Made by a program: the position numbers and the translations under genes
Notes under the pieces: generated by a model
Database searches by the model: none
What the model was told of the DNA's origin: nothing
Seen by the model: the letters and a program-made list of their open reading frames with translations, nothing else
Shown here: piece after piece, positions 1 through 5,703 of the stretch
Layout of the letters: each line of letters opens with the position of its first letter
Position numbering within the stretch: position 1 is the first letter of the stretch
NCBI GenBank assembly: GCA_051660685.1
Contig: JBOFQB010000101.1
Coordinates: forward strand, 1-8,281
DNA length: 8,281 nucleotides
Direction of reading: 5' to 3'
Origin: JAVBSX01 sp051660685
GTDB lineage: Bacteria; Planctomycetota; Planctomycetia; Pirellulales; Thermoguttaceae

Positions 1-1
1 A

Positions 2-94
2 GGTAGTAATATCAGCCCTGAACCGGCGACGTTGTTGATGCTTGGACTTTGTGCTGGAGCATTGCCGATTGCCCGACGTTTTCGCAGAAAGTAA
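2..94 (+). CDS. C-terminal fragment of a PEP-CTERM sorting-domain protein (5' end outside window)
   Basis: Thirty codons are open from the left edge to TAA at 92-94. The peptide reads GSNISPEPATLLMLGLCAGA, followed by LPIARRFRRK. This is the three-part PEP-CTERM signal: a Pro-Glu-Pro box (SPEPAT), a hydrophobic transmembrane stretch (LLMLGLCAGALPIA) and a basic tail (RRFRRK). In bacteria with exosortase, such tails direct exported proteins to the envelope, where they are recognised and probably cleaved. The body of the protein lies upstream, so its function cannot be stated. A strong intrinsic terminator at 180-217 fits the end of this transcript. The reading frame and tail are seen directly; exosortase processing is inferred from the family. 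Confidence 0.88.
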   Translation, partial: GSNISPEPATLLMLGLCAGALPIARRFRRK

Positions 95-179
95 TGATGA
101 GGGTGTTTCCCTTCTTTGAGGAGGTGAAACACTGAAACAGGACAGGGGGTGAATCCGTTCCTCTCCTGTCATTGAATAG

Positions 180-217
180 GCGTAAATCGTTTTCAAGAAC
201 GGTTTACGCTTTTTTTT
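180..217 (+). terminator. Rho-independent terminator after the PEP-CTERM gene
   Basis: A 12-bp stem pairs 180-191 (gcgtaaatcgtt) with 198-209 (aacggtttacgc). It contains one G-T wobble and a 6-base loop (ttcaag). Eight consecutive T residues follow at 210-217. This is the standard form of an intrinsic terminator on the plus strand. It lies 86 bases after the upstream stop codon and before the tatA promoter, so it insulates the two transcripts. Confidence 0.93.
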
Positions 218-281
218 CAGCCGATTTTGTGGAAAAAAAGGAAAGAAAAACGGAAGAATATCAACAATCTTCTTGAGTCTG

Positions 282-310
282 TTGACAGGATTGTAGCCGA
301 AGAATATATT
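282..310 (+). promoter_or_regulatory. Sigma-70-type promoter for tatA
   Basis: TTGACA at 282-287 and TATATT at 305-310 are separated by exactly 17 bases. The -35 box is perfect and the -10 box is one base off TATAAT. Transcription would start near 317, giving a leader of about 80 bases before the tatA ATG at 398. The site follows directly on the upstream terminator. It is a prediction from sequence only, though the fit is the best in the window. Confidence 0.75.
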
Positions 311-397
311 CTCGGGACAGTCCTGCACGCTCATTCACGTTTTCCCCTCGCTGTGCAGTGTCCCTTTTTCTGACCCTTTTGTTCTTAAGGTATAAAA

Positions 398-622
398 ATG
401 AATTCCCTATTTGCCCTGATTTTTGGCGGTGCTCCCGGTCCTATGGAACTGATGGTTCTTGCCGGAATCGGTATTCTCCTTTTCGGCAATCGTCTGCCAA
501 GTGTTATGCGTTCTCTCGGCAAAAGCGTCGTCGAGTTCAAAAAAGGGATCAACGGCGTTGAAGACGAGGTGAACAAGTCGGCTCAATCGACGAACGAACA
601 AAGCAAATTACCGCAAGAGTAG
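398..622 (+). CDS. tatA: Sec-independent (twin-arginine) translocase subunit TatA/TatB family
   Basis: This 74-residue protein matches the usual size and layout of TatA, the pore-forming subunit of the twin-arginine translocase that exports folded proteins across the inner membrane. Residues about 16-30 (MELMVLAGIGILLFG) are the single N-terminal membrane helix. FGNRLP at 29-34 is the family hinge. SLGKSVVEFKKGING at 39-53 is the conserved amphipathic helix, followed by a short polar acidic tail. The short tail and FKKG motif favour TatA over TatB, although planctomycete paralogues can be hard to separate. An AAGG at 387-390 lies seven bases before the ATG. The overlapping alternative frame starting at 358 has no recognisable features. 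The gene appears to be a single-gene transcript; no tatC is in the window. A G-rich tract begins in its stop codon. Confidence 0.93.
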   Translation: MNSLFALIFGGAPGPMELMVLAGIGILLFGNRLPSVMRSLGKSVVEFKKGINGVEDEVNKSAQSTNEQSKLPQE

Positions 623-645
623 GGGATAGGGGTTGGGGAATAGGG
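622..645 (+). other. Potential G-quadruplex motif overlapping the tatA stop codon
   Basis: Four G runs, GGGG, GGGG, GGGG and GGG, lie at 622-625, 629-632, 635-638 and 643-645. The loops are 3, 2 and 4 bases. This satisfies the usual G3+N1-7 pattern for an intramolecular quadruplex in the plus strand and in tatA mRNA. The first G is the last base of the TAG stop codon. Folding and any role in mRNA 3'-end formation are inference. Confidence 0.5.
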
Positions 646-653
646 AGGAAACA

Positions 654-683
654 GGAAGATAACAGTGCATGGTGTTGTCTTCC
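654..683. other. Hairpin between convergent tatA and pseudopilin genes
   Basis: Bases 654-664 (ggaagataaca) pair with 673-683 (tgttgtcttcc) to give an 11-bp stem with one G-T wobble and an 8-base loop. The surrounding DNA is strongly strand-asymmetric: purine-rich at 622-659 and pyrimidine-rich at 678-730. The hairpin sits between two convergent genes, so it could stop or protect either transcript. No clean T run follows on the plus strand, so I do not call it an intrinsic terminator. Confidence 0.45.
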
Positions 684-737
684 CCCATTCTCCTTCTTTC
701 CTTCTCCCTCCTAACTTCTACCTCCTACATTCTCAAA

Positions 738-766
738 GCGCGATACGTTGTATCGCGGCTCAACGG
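738..766 (-). repeat. REP-like palindromic repeat, single copy (copy A)
   Basis: Read on the minus strand, this copy starts ccgttgagccgc and forms a hairpin. The 8-bp arms are 739-746 (cgcgatac) and 750-757 (gtatcgcg), with a 3-base loop. It belongs to the same family as the copies at 1681-1737 and 5605-5688. It begins six bases after the stop codon of the minus-strand pseudopilin gene, with its ccgtt end towards that gene. No T run follows. Confidence 0.8.
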
Positions 767-772
767 TCGTCC

Positions 773-1639
773 CTAACGCCGACGCATTTGTAACTGATTG
801 GTGTAAGCGTCCAGTTCTTCCTGCGATATGCCAATTGTCCCCGGGTTCAGTTCGCCAATGTATTGTTCCGGCAATGCTATGTCCCCAATCGCCGTTGAAC
901 CCGTCAATCCGCGAAGTCGGACTTCCAAACAACGATCACTTCCGTTTTTCAGCAAAGCAGCTGCTGTTGAAGTGGTTCCGTCCGGGAAAAAGAAAATAGG
1001 AACTGACCAAGCGATTCCTTCACGATCCCGGGTTTCACCAAAACGTGTATTTCGATTAAGAACAGGGTCCTCCTGCATCTGGTTTTCGTCTTCTCCAACA
1101 GTAAAACCGAGATAAAAGGCTGCTCTTTCGTCAGGAACGGCCAAAACGTCGGAGATGAAGACCCCTTCTGGAAGAACAACGTATCTTGCGCCGTTGTATT
1201 CGTTAATGTCCGAGGGATCGCGGACGAAAAAATCATCCGGCTCTCCTGTAAAGCCGAGTTCGAGGAGACTATTCCCCTCGATTGATTGAGGACTTCCGTC
1301 GAAGTCGCCCCTTCGAGCTTCGTCTCCAACCCGCAATGCCGCAGTAAAATGAACGTCCAGAACCCGATCAACAAGAAAACGGTTTCCCCCGACCATTCCG
1401 CGAAAACAGAAGATTTGGCCCTGCTCCATTGCCTGAATTCGCAAATCCGTCCATTCCGACCGCAATAGATCGGCTGCTTTTTTCAAGCGATAATTGGAAA
1501 GAGAGTTGCTTAAAATGGGGAGAGAAACAGAGGTAATAATCAGGATGATTGCAAGAACGATCATCACCTCCATAAGGGTATAACCGCTTTGGAAACGGGG
1601 AGGAGGACTCGTCGTCGTTTTCAGGACAGTCTCGTTCAT
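773..1639 (-). CDS. Type IV pilin-like / GspH-type pseudopilin with prepilin N-terminal methylation motif
   Basis: The 288-residue product begins with a short basic leader ending in Gly19, then YTLMEVMIVLAIILIITSVS. This is the class III prepilin signal: cleavage would fall after Gly19, Glu24 is the conserved +5 residue, and residues about 20-42 form the hydrophobic assembly helix. The C-terminal part contains ARYVVLPEGV (about 151-160) and PIFFFPDGTTSTAAALL (about 214-230), resembling the GspH beta domain, where a PDG turn precedes a strand pair. The product is longer than a typical GspH and is probably a minor pseudopilin of a type II secretion or type IV pilus system. A peptidase such as PilD would process it at the inner membrane. 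No other pilus gene is in the window. The ATG at 1637-1639 is the only start that includes the leader; no strong Shine-Dalgarno precedes it. REP-like copy A follows the stop. Confidence 0.85.
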   Translation of the reverse strand: MNETVLKTTTSPPPRFQSGYTLMEVMIVLAIILIITSVSLPILSNSLSNYRLKKAADLLRSEWTDLRIQAMEQGQIFCFRGMVGGNRFLVDRVLDVHFTAALRVGDEARRGDFDGSPQSIEGNSLLELGFTGEPDDFFVRDPSDINEYNGARYVVLPEGVFISDVLAVPDERAAFYLGFTVGEDENQMQEDPVLNRNTRFGETRDREGIAWSVPIFFFPDGTTSTAAALLKNGSDRCLEVRLRGLTGSTAIGDIALPEQYIGELNPGTIGISQEELDAYTNQLQMRRR

Positions 1640-1680
1640 CTGTTCAACATGATTGATTTATTCTCGTGGAACGTCAATAA

Positions 1681-1737
1681 GTTCTGCGCGTTTTGGACGA
1701 TTCAGAACGCGCGATACGTTGTATCGCGGCTAAACGG
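1681..1737 (-). repeat. REP-like palindromic repeat, truncated inverted pair (copy B)
   Basis: On the minus strand this starts ccgtttagccgc and forms an 8-bp hairpin (1710-1717 with 1721-1728, loop of 3). The remaining part (1681-1700, gttctgcgcgttttgg...) matches the inner part of the inverted pair at 5605-5688, so copy B looks like that element cut short at one end. A second, mutually exclusive hairpin is possible: 1686-1695 with 1703-1712, 10 bp including one G-T pair. The element starts 13 bases after the stop of the minus-strand aminotransferase and fills most of the gap to the pseudopilin gene. Confidence 0.8.
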
Positions 1738-1750
1738 AGGACATGAATTT

Positions 1751-2860
1751 TTATTTTTTCGCTAATTGGCGGAATGCGTCCAGACCACGATTGATCGTCT
1801 CTTCTGTTGCGGCATAGGAAATGCGGAAATGAGTGTCCCGCGAACTGAAAACCCCCCCCGGTATTATCAGCATCGAATACTCCGTAATCGCCTTTTCAAC
1901 AAACTCGCTCGCACTTCCCCAAGGTGCTTTGGGAAACATGTAAAACGCTCCTTCTGGTTTGACAATCTCGTAATCATCCTTCAAACCATTATAAAGCAAA
2001 TCACGTTTCCTTTGATAAGCCGCAATTTGTGGTCCCATGTCCACATCAATCGCCGCAATTGCGGCAAGTTGGGCAACATGCGGGGAACAGACAAATGTGT
2101 ACTGTTGGAATTTCAGCATCTGTTCAATCAGAAAGGTTGGGCCGTGAGCGAAACCGACTCTCCAACCGGGCATTCCATACGACTTGCTGCAACCGTCTAG
2201 GACGAGAACATCGGGGTTGTATTCAAGCGGGGAAACGAACTCGGTGTAACAGAACTGACTGTAGATTTCGTCGCTGATGAGGAGGACCCCTTTTTGTTGG
2301 GCCAATTCGGCGACTGCTTTGACTTCTTCTCGGGTTGCAACTTTTCCGTGAGGATTGGACGGGGAATTGAAAATGATCGCTTTGGTTCTCGGAGTAATCG
2401 CGTCCACCAACTTTTGTATGTCAAAACGGAAATCAGGATAGGTGTCAACCAGAACCGGGGTTGCGCCGACCATTTTAATCAGCGCGTCATACATGACGAA
2501 ATAAGGGTCAAAGAAAATGACCTCATCTCCGGGTTCGGCAATGACGAGCATTGCGAGACAGAGCGAACCGCTTGTCCCGCTTGAAATGAAGAGACTACGG
2601 TTGTCCTGATTGATTTTCGGCAGAAACCGTTCTGTCAGTTTGGCCCGTAATTCCGGCAAACCCTGTGTTGCCGTATAACCACTTTTTCCCGTCTGAATTG
2701 CCTCAATCGCCGCTTCTTTTGCGGCAACCGGCATATCAAAATCAGGTTGTCCAATCGAAAGATTGATCGGATTTTTCAGTTTTGCGCCAAGATCGAACAC
2801 TTTACGAATACCAGATGCTTCAAACGCGCCGGACCGTTTTGCAAGCCAATGATGCGACAT
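1751..2860 (-). CDS. Pyridoxal-phosphate-dependent class I/II aminotransferase (aspartate-aminotransferase-like)
   Basis: The 369-residue protein is a complete fold-type I aminotransferase, transferring amino groups between an amino acid and a 2-oxo acid in the cytoplasm. Visible motifs are INLSIGQPDFDMP (about 32-44), GYTATQGLPELR (61-72), SSGTSGSL (93-100, phosphate-binding region), NSPSNPHG (165-172, with the Asn that contacts the cofactor ring), SDEIY (196-200, Asp197 expected to pair with the pyridine nitrogen), SKSYGMPGWR (225-234, Lys226 the Schiff-base lysine, Arg234 a phosphate ligand) and FRISYA (345-350, Arg346 the substrate carboxylate arginine). All key residues are present. The exact substrate cannot be read from sequence; aspartate, aromatic or LL-diaminopimelate-type activity is possible. 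A candidate promoter and a dyad lie upstream at 2903-2981. An eight-C run at 1852-1859 encodes part of PGGV. A REP-like element follows the stop. Confidence 0.92.
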   Translation of the reverse strand: MSHHWLAKRSGAFEASGIRKVFDLGAKLKNPINLSIGQPDFDMPVAAKEAAIEAIQTGKSGYTATQGLPELRAKLTERFLPKINQDNRSLFISSGTSGSLCLAMLVIAEPGDEVIFFDPYFVMYDALIKMVGATPVLVDTYPDFRFDIQKLVDAITPRTKAIIFNSPSNPHGKVATREEVKAVAELAQQKGVLLISDEIYSQFCYTEFVSPLEYNPDVLVLDGCSKSYGMPGWRVGFAHGPTFLIEQMLKFQQYTFVCSPHVAQLAAIAAIDVDMGPQIAAYQRKRDLLYNGLKDDYEIVKPEGAFYMFPKAPWGSASEFVEKAITEYSMLIIPGGVFSSRDTHFRISYAATEETINRGLDAFRQLAKK

Positions 2861-2902
2861 GGGGAGTATTTTCGGAAAATAGGTGACTCTGAGTTTGAAA
2901 TC

Positions 2903-2942
2903 CGTTGTTCATCAACAGTTCACAAACCGTTTATCAACAACG
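2903..2942. promoter_or_regulatory. Imperfect dyad (operator or leader hairpin) upstream of the aminotransferase
   Basis: Bases 2903-2916 (cgttgttcatcaac) are nearly the reverse complement of 2929-2942 (gtttatcaacaacg). Twelve of 14 positions pair, around a 12-base centre. The dyad lies just after the predicted minus-strand start site near 2946 and about 43 bases before the aminotransferase ATG. It could be a repressor site or a leader hairpin. No terminator-like T run follows it on the minus strand. Confidence 0.4.
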
Positions 2943-2952
2943 TTGGAAAATC

Positions 2953-2981
2953 ATTCTCGATTATCCCCACAATCTTGTCAA
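2953..2981 (-). promoter_or_regulatory. Candidate promoter for the aminotransferase gene
   Basis: On the minus strand, TTGACA (plus coordinates 2976-2981) is followed after 17 bases by GAGAAT (2953-2958). The -35 box is perfect and the -10 box matches four of six consensus positions. Transcription would start near 2946, leaving a leader of about 85 bases. The site lies in the 164-base gap after the UVR-motif gene, so the aminotransferase need not depend on read-through. Confidence 0.45.
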
Positions 2982-3024
2982 CCGGCATCTCATCGAATTT
3001 TCCAGAGAAGTCGTTGAGAAACCT

Positions 3025-3765
3025 CTATCCCCCTGTCCTGAGTGTATCACGAATCCTCGCTGCACGTTCATACTGTTCTTGACGAATTGCTTCTTCCAAC
3101 TGCTCCTCTAAATCGTTGGACCTAATACAGTAATACTGTTGAAACCAGTGTTTCGTGTCCAGAAAACGGGCAAGGACCCTTGCCAATTCCCCCGAATCAC
3201 CCTCTTCTATCTGCTGTCGAAGATACTCCATCCCTTTTTCAAGCGTTGCAATCGCCTCATTTGGCCCCTTTTCATAAAGAGCAAACGCAATCCCCGCCTG
3301 AATTCGATGTGTGAGAATTAAAAGACGACGCTCTTCCAACTCTTGGGTCCTTGCTGAAGGAATCGTCCAACGACGAATCAGGTTGAGCAAGTCAATTGCA
3401 TGATCGGCATCCCGAATTGCCCGTTGATAACGGTTCAACGAAAACCAACATTGACTCCGAACGTCAAACTGCTCCACTTCGCAGCAAACGTCCTCATACT
3501 GTTGTTCGGTCAACAAAAAACGGCTGTTTCGCTTTTTGACAAAATGGACCAAATAGGCAAAGTAGGTTGCAAAGTGATAAGGGCGTTGACCGTCAGGACG
3601 CCCGGTTACTTCCATTTGCAATAATCCGAGATTGACCCGCATTTGCAAGACATAATGACCGTCCGAGGAACGAATCAGACGTGTTGTTGATTCAGATTGG
3701 ATAGACGGCAAATCAGAGACCAATTGCTCCCAATGATTCTTTCGGTTGATAGTGCGATCTGACAT
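3025..3765 (-). CDS. UVR (UvrB/UvrC) motif-containing protein of unknown function
   Basis: The 246-residue protein ends in LEEQLEEAIRQEQYERAARI followed by RDTLRTGG (219-246). This matches the UVR motif, a two-helix element through which UvrB and UvrC contact each other and which also occurs in McsA-like and Clp-associated proteins. The rest has no helicase, nuclease or zinc-finger motif that I can see, so it is not UvrB, UvrC or a normal McsA. Residues about 60-215 are rich in charged helices. WFSLNRYQRAIRDADHAIDL (107-126) resembles a TPR-like helix pair, and residues 155-190 are also helical. I do not recognise the whole family and assign no reaction; a protein-protein adaptor role is inference. 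The ATG at 3763-3765 has only a weak GAG upstream. The gene is divergent from the beta-barrel gene across a 413-base gap. Confidence 0.75.
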   Translation of the reverse strand: MSDRTINRKNHWEQLVSDLPSIQSESTTRLIRSSDGHYVLQMRVNLGLLQMEVTGRPDGQRPYHFATYFAYLVHFVKKRNSRFLLTEQQYEDVCCEVEQFDVRSQCWFSLNRYQRAIRDADHAIDLLNLIRRWTIPSARTQELEERRLLILTHRIQAGIAFALYEKGPNEAIATLEKGMEYLRQQIEEGDSGELARVLARFLDTKHWFQQYYCIRSNDLEEQLEEAIRQEQYERAARIRDTLRTGG

Positions 3766-3987
3766 TCGGCATCTCGGGTGTATTTCAAGCGAAAATGACT
3801 CGGTTGTTTCCCAAGCAATCAGGGAGGAGAAACATTCCGTAAAACGACACTCTCCTTCTATTCTCCCCGAAAACGCTTTTCTTGTGTCAGGAAAAACCTG
3901 ATTTTGTTAAAAAAAGTCAAAATTTACACAAAAACCTCAGGAAATTTACTCATTCTTTTTATTTTGCCCATTTTCAATCGCATAAAT

Positions 3988-4007
3988 CCGATTTTCAGAA
4001 AAATCGG
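3988..4007. promoter_or_regulatory. Perfect 8-bp inverted repeat upstream of the beta-barrel gene
   Basis: Bases ccgatttt (3988-3995) and aaaatcgg (4000-4007) are exact reverse complements around a caga centre. On the plus strand only one T follows, so it is not an obvious terminator. It lies about 60 bases upstream of a TATAAT box, a plausible distance for a regulator site controlling the BBP7 gene. The half-site core atcgg recurs at 4023-4027 and, inverted, at 4060-4064. Confidence 0.4.
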
Positions 4008-4041
4008 TATAAATTACCAACAATCGGCATTTATCATTCAA

Positions 4042-4069
4042 CTGTCAGATTCAGAATGACCGATATAAT
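4042..4069 (+). promoter_or_regulatory. Candidate promoter for the BBP7 gene
   Basis: A perfect -10 box, TATAAT, lies at 4064-4069. The best -35 candidate is CTGTCA at 4042-4047, 16 bases upstream, which matches the TTGACA consensus only partly. Transcription would start near 4076 and give a leader of about 100 bases to the ATG at 4179. The weak -35 suggests either activator dependence or a wrong call. Confidence 0.35.
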
Positions 4070-4178
4070 CCGCACAGAGCTAATCTCTGGAATTATTTCC
4101 GTCATTTGGGAACACGATAAAAGGACCGGTCAAGCACTGGTCTGCAAGTTTTGACAAAACATATTGGGAAAGGCAACC

Positions 4179-5603
4179 ATGTCCTTGATTGACCTGAAAA
4201 AACTTTTGGGCAGTATTTTCCTGCTGCTGATACTTTCGAGTGTCACATTCGCGCAAAATGGTTTTCGACCTTGGGCACCTTACGAACGTGACCAATTTGG
4301 GGGGGGACCACGTCAAAAAGACGGAATGTATGGGACGCTGGAAGGGATTTTCTACACTTTTGCCCCGCTCAAGAACCTGACGGTTGGAGCGACGGACGAA
4401 ACCGGCAAGAGCATGGAGCGTCAGGTCTATTGGGGACAACAGAGTTCAACGCAGAAAAACTCCATTGAAATGAACCAGAGTGACGGGATAACGGGGATGA
4501 GTACCCGGGCCGAAATCGGTTATCGTCGCGGTCATCATGGTTGGTACTTCGGCGGATTTGAATTAAGCGGTCTCGAAAGTAACCTGTCCATGTCCAACGC
4601 CAGTGTTGTGATTAACGATCCCATGAACATTGAAACCAAAGCGACGACTAATCCGCTGTACAGCAGTTATGTCAGGGAAGGGGGAAGTATTTTTCGACCG
4701 GTCCAACCGGGAGAAGTTATTCAAAATGTTGGGCAATTATGGGGTTGGTTTCCGAAATTTGAGGGAGAGGGTGATTTGTTAACTGCTGAACTTGCACCGT
4801 TGCCGATCACCTTCCAACAGACGACGACGACGCTGAGAATGGACTTTTGGAACATTGAGGGGATGTATACTTATCGTCTGCATCCAACCGTCTTAGGCGG
4901 ACTCGAATTGGGAGCCGGTTGTCGTTATGTTGAAGCCAATGACTCGATGAATTTCAGCGGTTTGGGGAACATCTGGGGGACATTGGTGGGTGCTGATGCT
5001 GATACAATCGGTGTAACCGGAATGGGGTCGGTGTTGAGCGACAGTAACTGGACTTTTTCGGCGGAAAACCATATCGTCGCCCCGCAATTTGGAGGTCGTT
5101 ATACCCGTCAAAATGGTCGTTGGTCCCTCTATTGTGAAGGTAAATTCCTTGCAGGAATGAACATCCAGAATCTGGTCTCGAAAGGAAATTATGGGACTAA
5201 TTGGACGGGCAAAGAGATCATCGAATTTGACGGTGAAGGAGGATATGCAATGACGACTTGGATTCCCCTTCCGTACACAGAAGGTTATTATGCTTATGCA
5301 CCTCTTGGGGTGATTGGATCAGGTCCGGCATCTGGTAATCGCAGTTTCTATCATCGTGAAACCCGAACGGTCTTTTCTCCCGGTATCGAGTTCAAGATGG
5401 GAGCCAATTGGCAGATGACGAACGCGTTAGGGTTTCAGGTCGGGTTTAACCTGATGTGGATTGACAACATAGCTCGGGGCATGTATATCAATGATTACAC
5501 GATTCAGCCGGACGGAACCTTCTTTGGGATCAAGGAAAAGAATTACATGGACAGTATGTTGATGTACGGTGTCAGTTTTGGTGTAACCCTGAATCGGTTC
5601 TAG
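4179..5603 (+). CDS. BBP7 family outer membrane beta-barrel protein
   Basis: The 474-residue protein begins with a signal peptide: a basic start (MSLIDLKK), a hydrophobic core (LLGSIFLLLILSSV) and a likely cleavage site after TFA near residue 25. The mature part is rich in alternating polar/aromatic strands with Gly-Trp turns, for example GYRRGHHGWYFGGFELSG (114-131) and LRMDFWNIEGMYTYRLHP (219-236). It ends in YGVSFGVTLNRF, with the terminal Phe expected of an outer-membrane barrel. GGLELGAGCRYVEANDSMNF (240-259) and FSPGIEFKMGANWQ plus VGFNLMWIDNIARG (399-434) match my recollection of the planctomycete BBP7 family. Such proteins are thought to sit in the outer membrane; their substrate is unknown. 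I chose ATG 4179 over an in-frame TTG at 4164 because GGGAAAGG (4166-4173) then gives a well-placed ribosome site. A G8 run encodes Gly41-43 (4299-4306). A REPIN-like element begins two bases after the stop. Confidence 0.86.
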   Translation: MSLIDLKKLLGSIFLLLILSSVTFAQNGFRPWAPYERDQFGGGPRQKDGMYGTLEGIFYTFAPLKNLTVGATDETGKSMERQVYWGQQSSTQKNSIEMNQSDGITGMSTRAEIGYRRGHHGWYFGGFELSGLESNLSMSNASVVINDPMNIETKATTNPLYSSYVREGGSIFRPVQPGEVIQNVGQLWGWFPKFEGEGDLLTAELAPLPITFQQTTTTLRMDFWNIEGMYTYRLHPTVLGGLELGAGCRYVEANDSMNFSGLGNIWGTLVGADADTIGVTGMGSVLSDSNWTFSAENHIVAPQFGGRYTRQNGRWSLYCEGKFLAGMNIQNLVSKGNYGTNWTGKEIIEFDGEGGYAMTTWIPLPYTEGYYAYAPLGVIGSGPASGNRSFYHRETRTVFSPGIEFKMGANWQMTNALGFQVGFNLMWIDNIARGMYINDYTIQPDGTFFGIKEKNYMDSMLMYGVSFGVTLNRF

Positions 5604-5604
5604 T

Positions 5605-5688
5605 CCGTTTAGCCGCAGAACAACGTTCTGCGTGTTTTGGGCAGTTTGGGCGGTTCAGGACCCGCGATACGGTGTATCGCAGCTAAAG
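5605..5688. repeat. REPIN-like inverted pair of palindromic repeats (copies C and D)
   Basis: Copy C (5605-5632) reads ccgtttagccgc and then a hairpin: 5614-5621 cgcagaac with 5625-5632 gttctgcg, loop aac. Copy D (5663-5688) is in the opposite orientation: 5664-5670 gcgatac with 5674-5680 gtatcgc, ending agctaaag. Between them, 5630-5639 can pair imperfectly with 5656-5665 as a central stem. Two REP units in inverted orientation match the REPIN/BIME layout. Copies A and B use gatac/gtatc in the stem where copy C uses agaac/gttct, so pairing is kept while bases differ. The element fills nearly the whole gap between the BBP7 stop and the ribosome site of the next gene (5694-5698). Confidence 0.8.
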
Positions 5689-5703
5689 AGAGCGAGGACG
5701 AAA

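Larger units (their letters stand above)
3766..4178. other. AT-rich divergent intergenic region
   Basis: This 413-base gap separates the minus-strand UVR gene from the plus-strand BBP7 gene and must hold both promoters. It is AT-rich, especially at 3890-4080. It contains a small palindrome tcagg-aaaaa-cctga (3887-3901), a perfect hairpin at 3988-4007, and four occurrences of the core cgat/atcg with flanking T or A runs (3988-4064). A TATAAT lies at 4064-4069. An open frame on the plus strand at 3882-4154 has a lysine- and phenylalanine-rich composition typical of chance translation and no motif. I see no convincing protein or RNA gene here. Confidence 0.6.

Noticed and set aside
140..170. Hairpin gacagg...cctgtc as a first terminator
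   Set aside because: Only a short stem with a long loop and no T run; the structure at 180-217 is far stronger.
2910..2975. Cluster of DnaA-box-like sequences (tttatcaacaa, ttatccccac) suggesting a replication origin
   Set aside because: None matches the TTATNCACA consensus exactly, no dnaA, dnaN or gyrB gene is nearby, and the region fits better as a promoter with a dyad.
3882..4154. 90-residue open frame in the divergent gap
   Set aside because: It starts with TTG, has no ribosome site, has composition expected from AT-rich noncoding DNA, and overlaps the likely promoter of the BBP7 gene.
4164..4178. TTG start of the BBP7 gene five codons upstream
   Set aside because: The ribosome site GGGAAAGG overlaps this stretch and is correctly spaced for the ATG at 4179.
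5632..5703. Longer N-terminus for the Pcm-like protein from ATG 5632
   Set aside because: The extension would be encoded by the REPIN-like repeat, and the signal peptide and a good ribosome site both point to ATG 5704.
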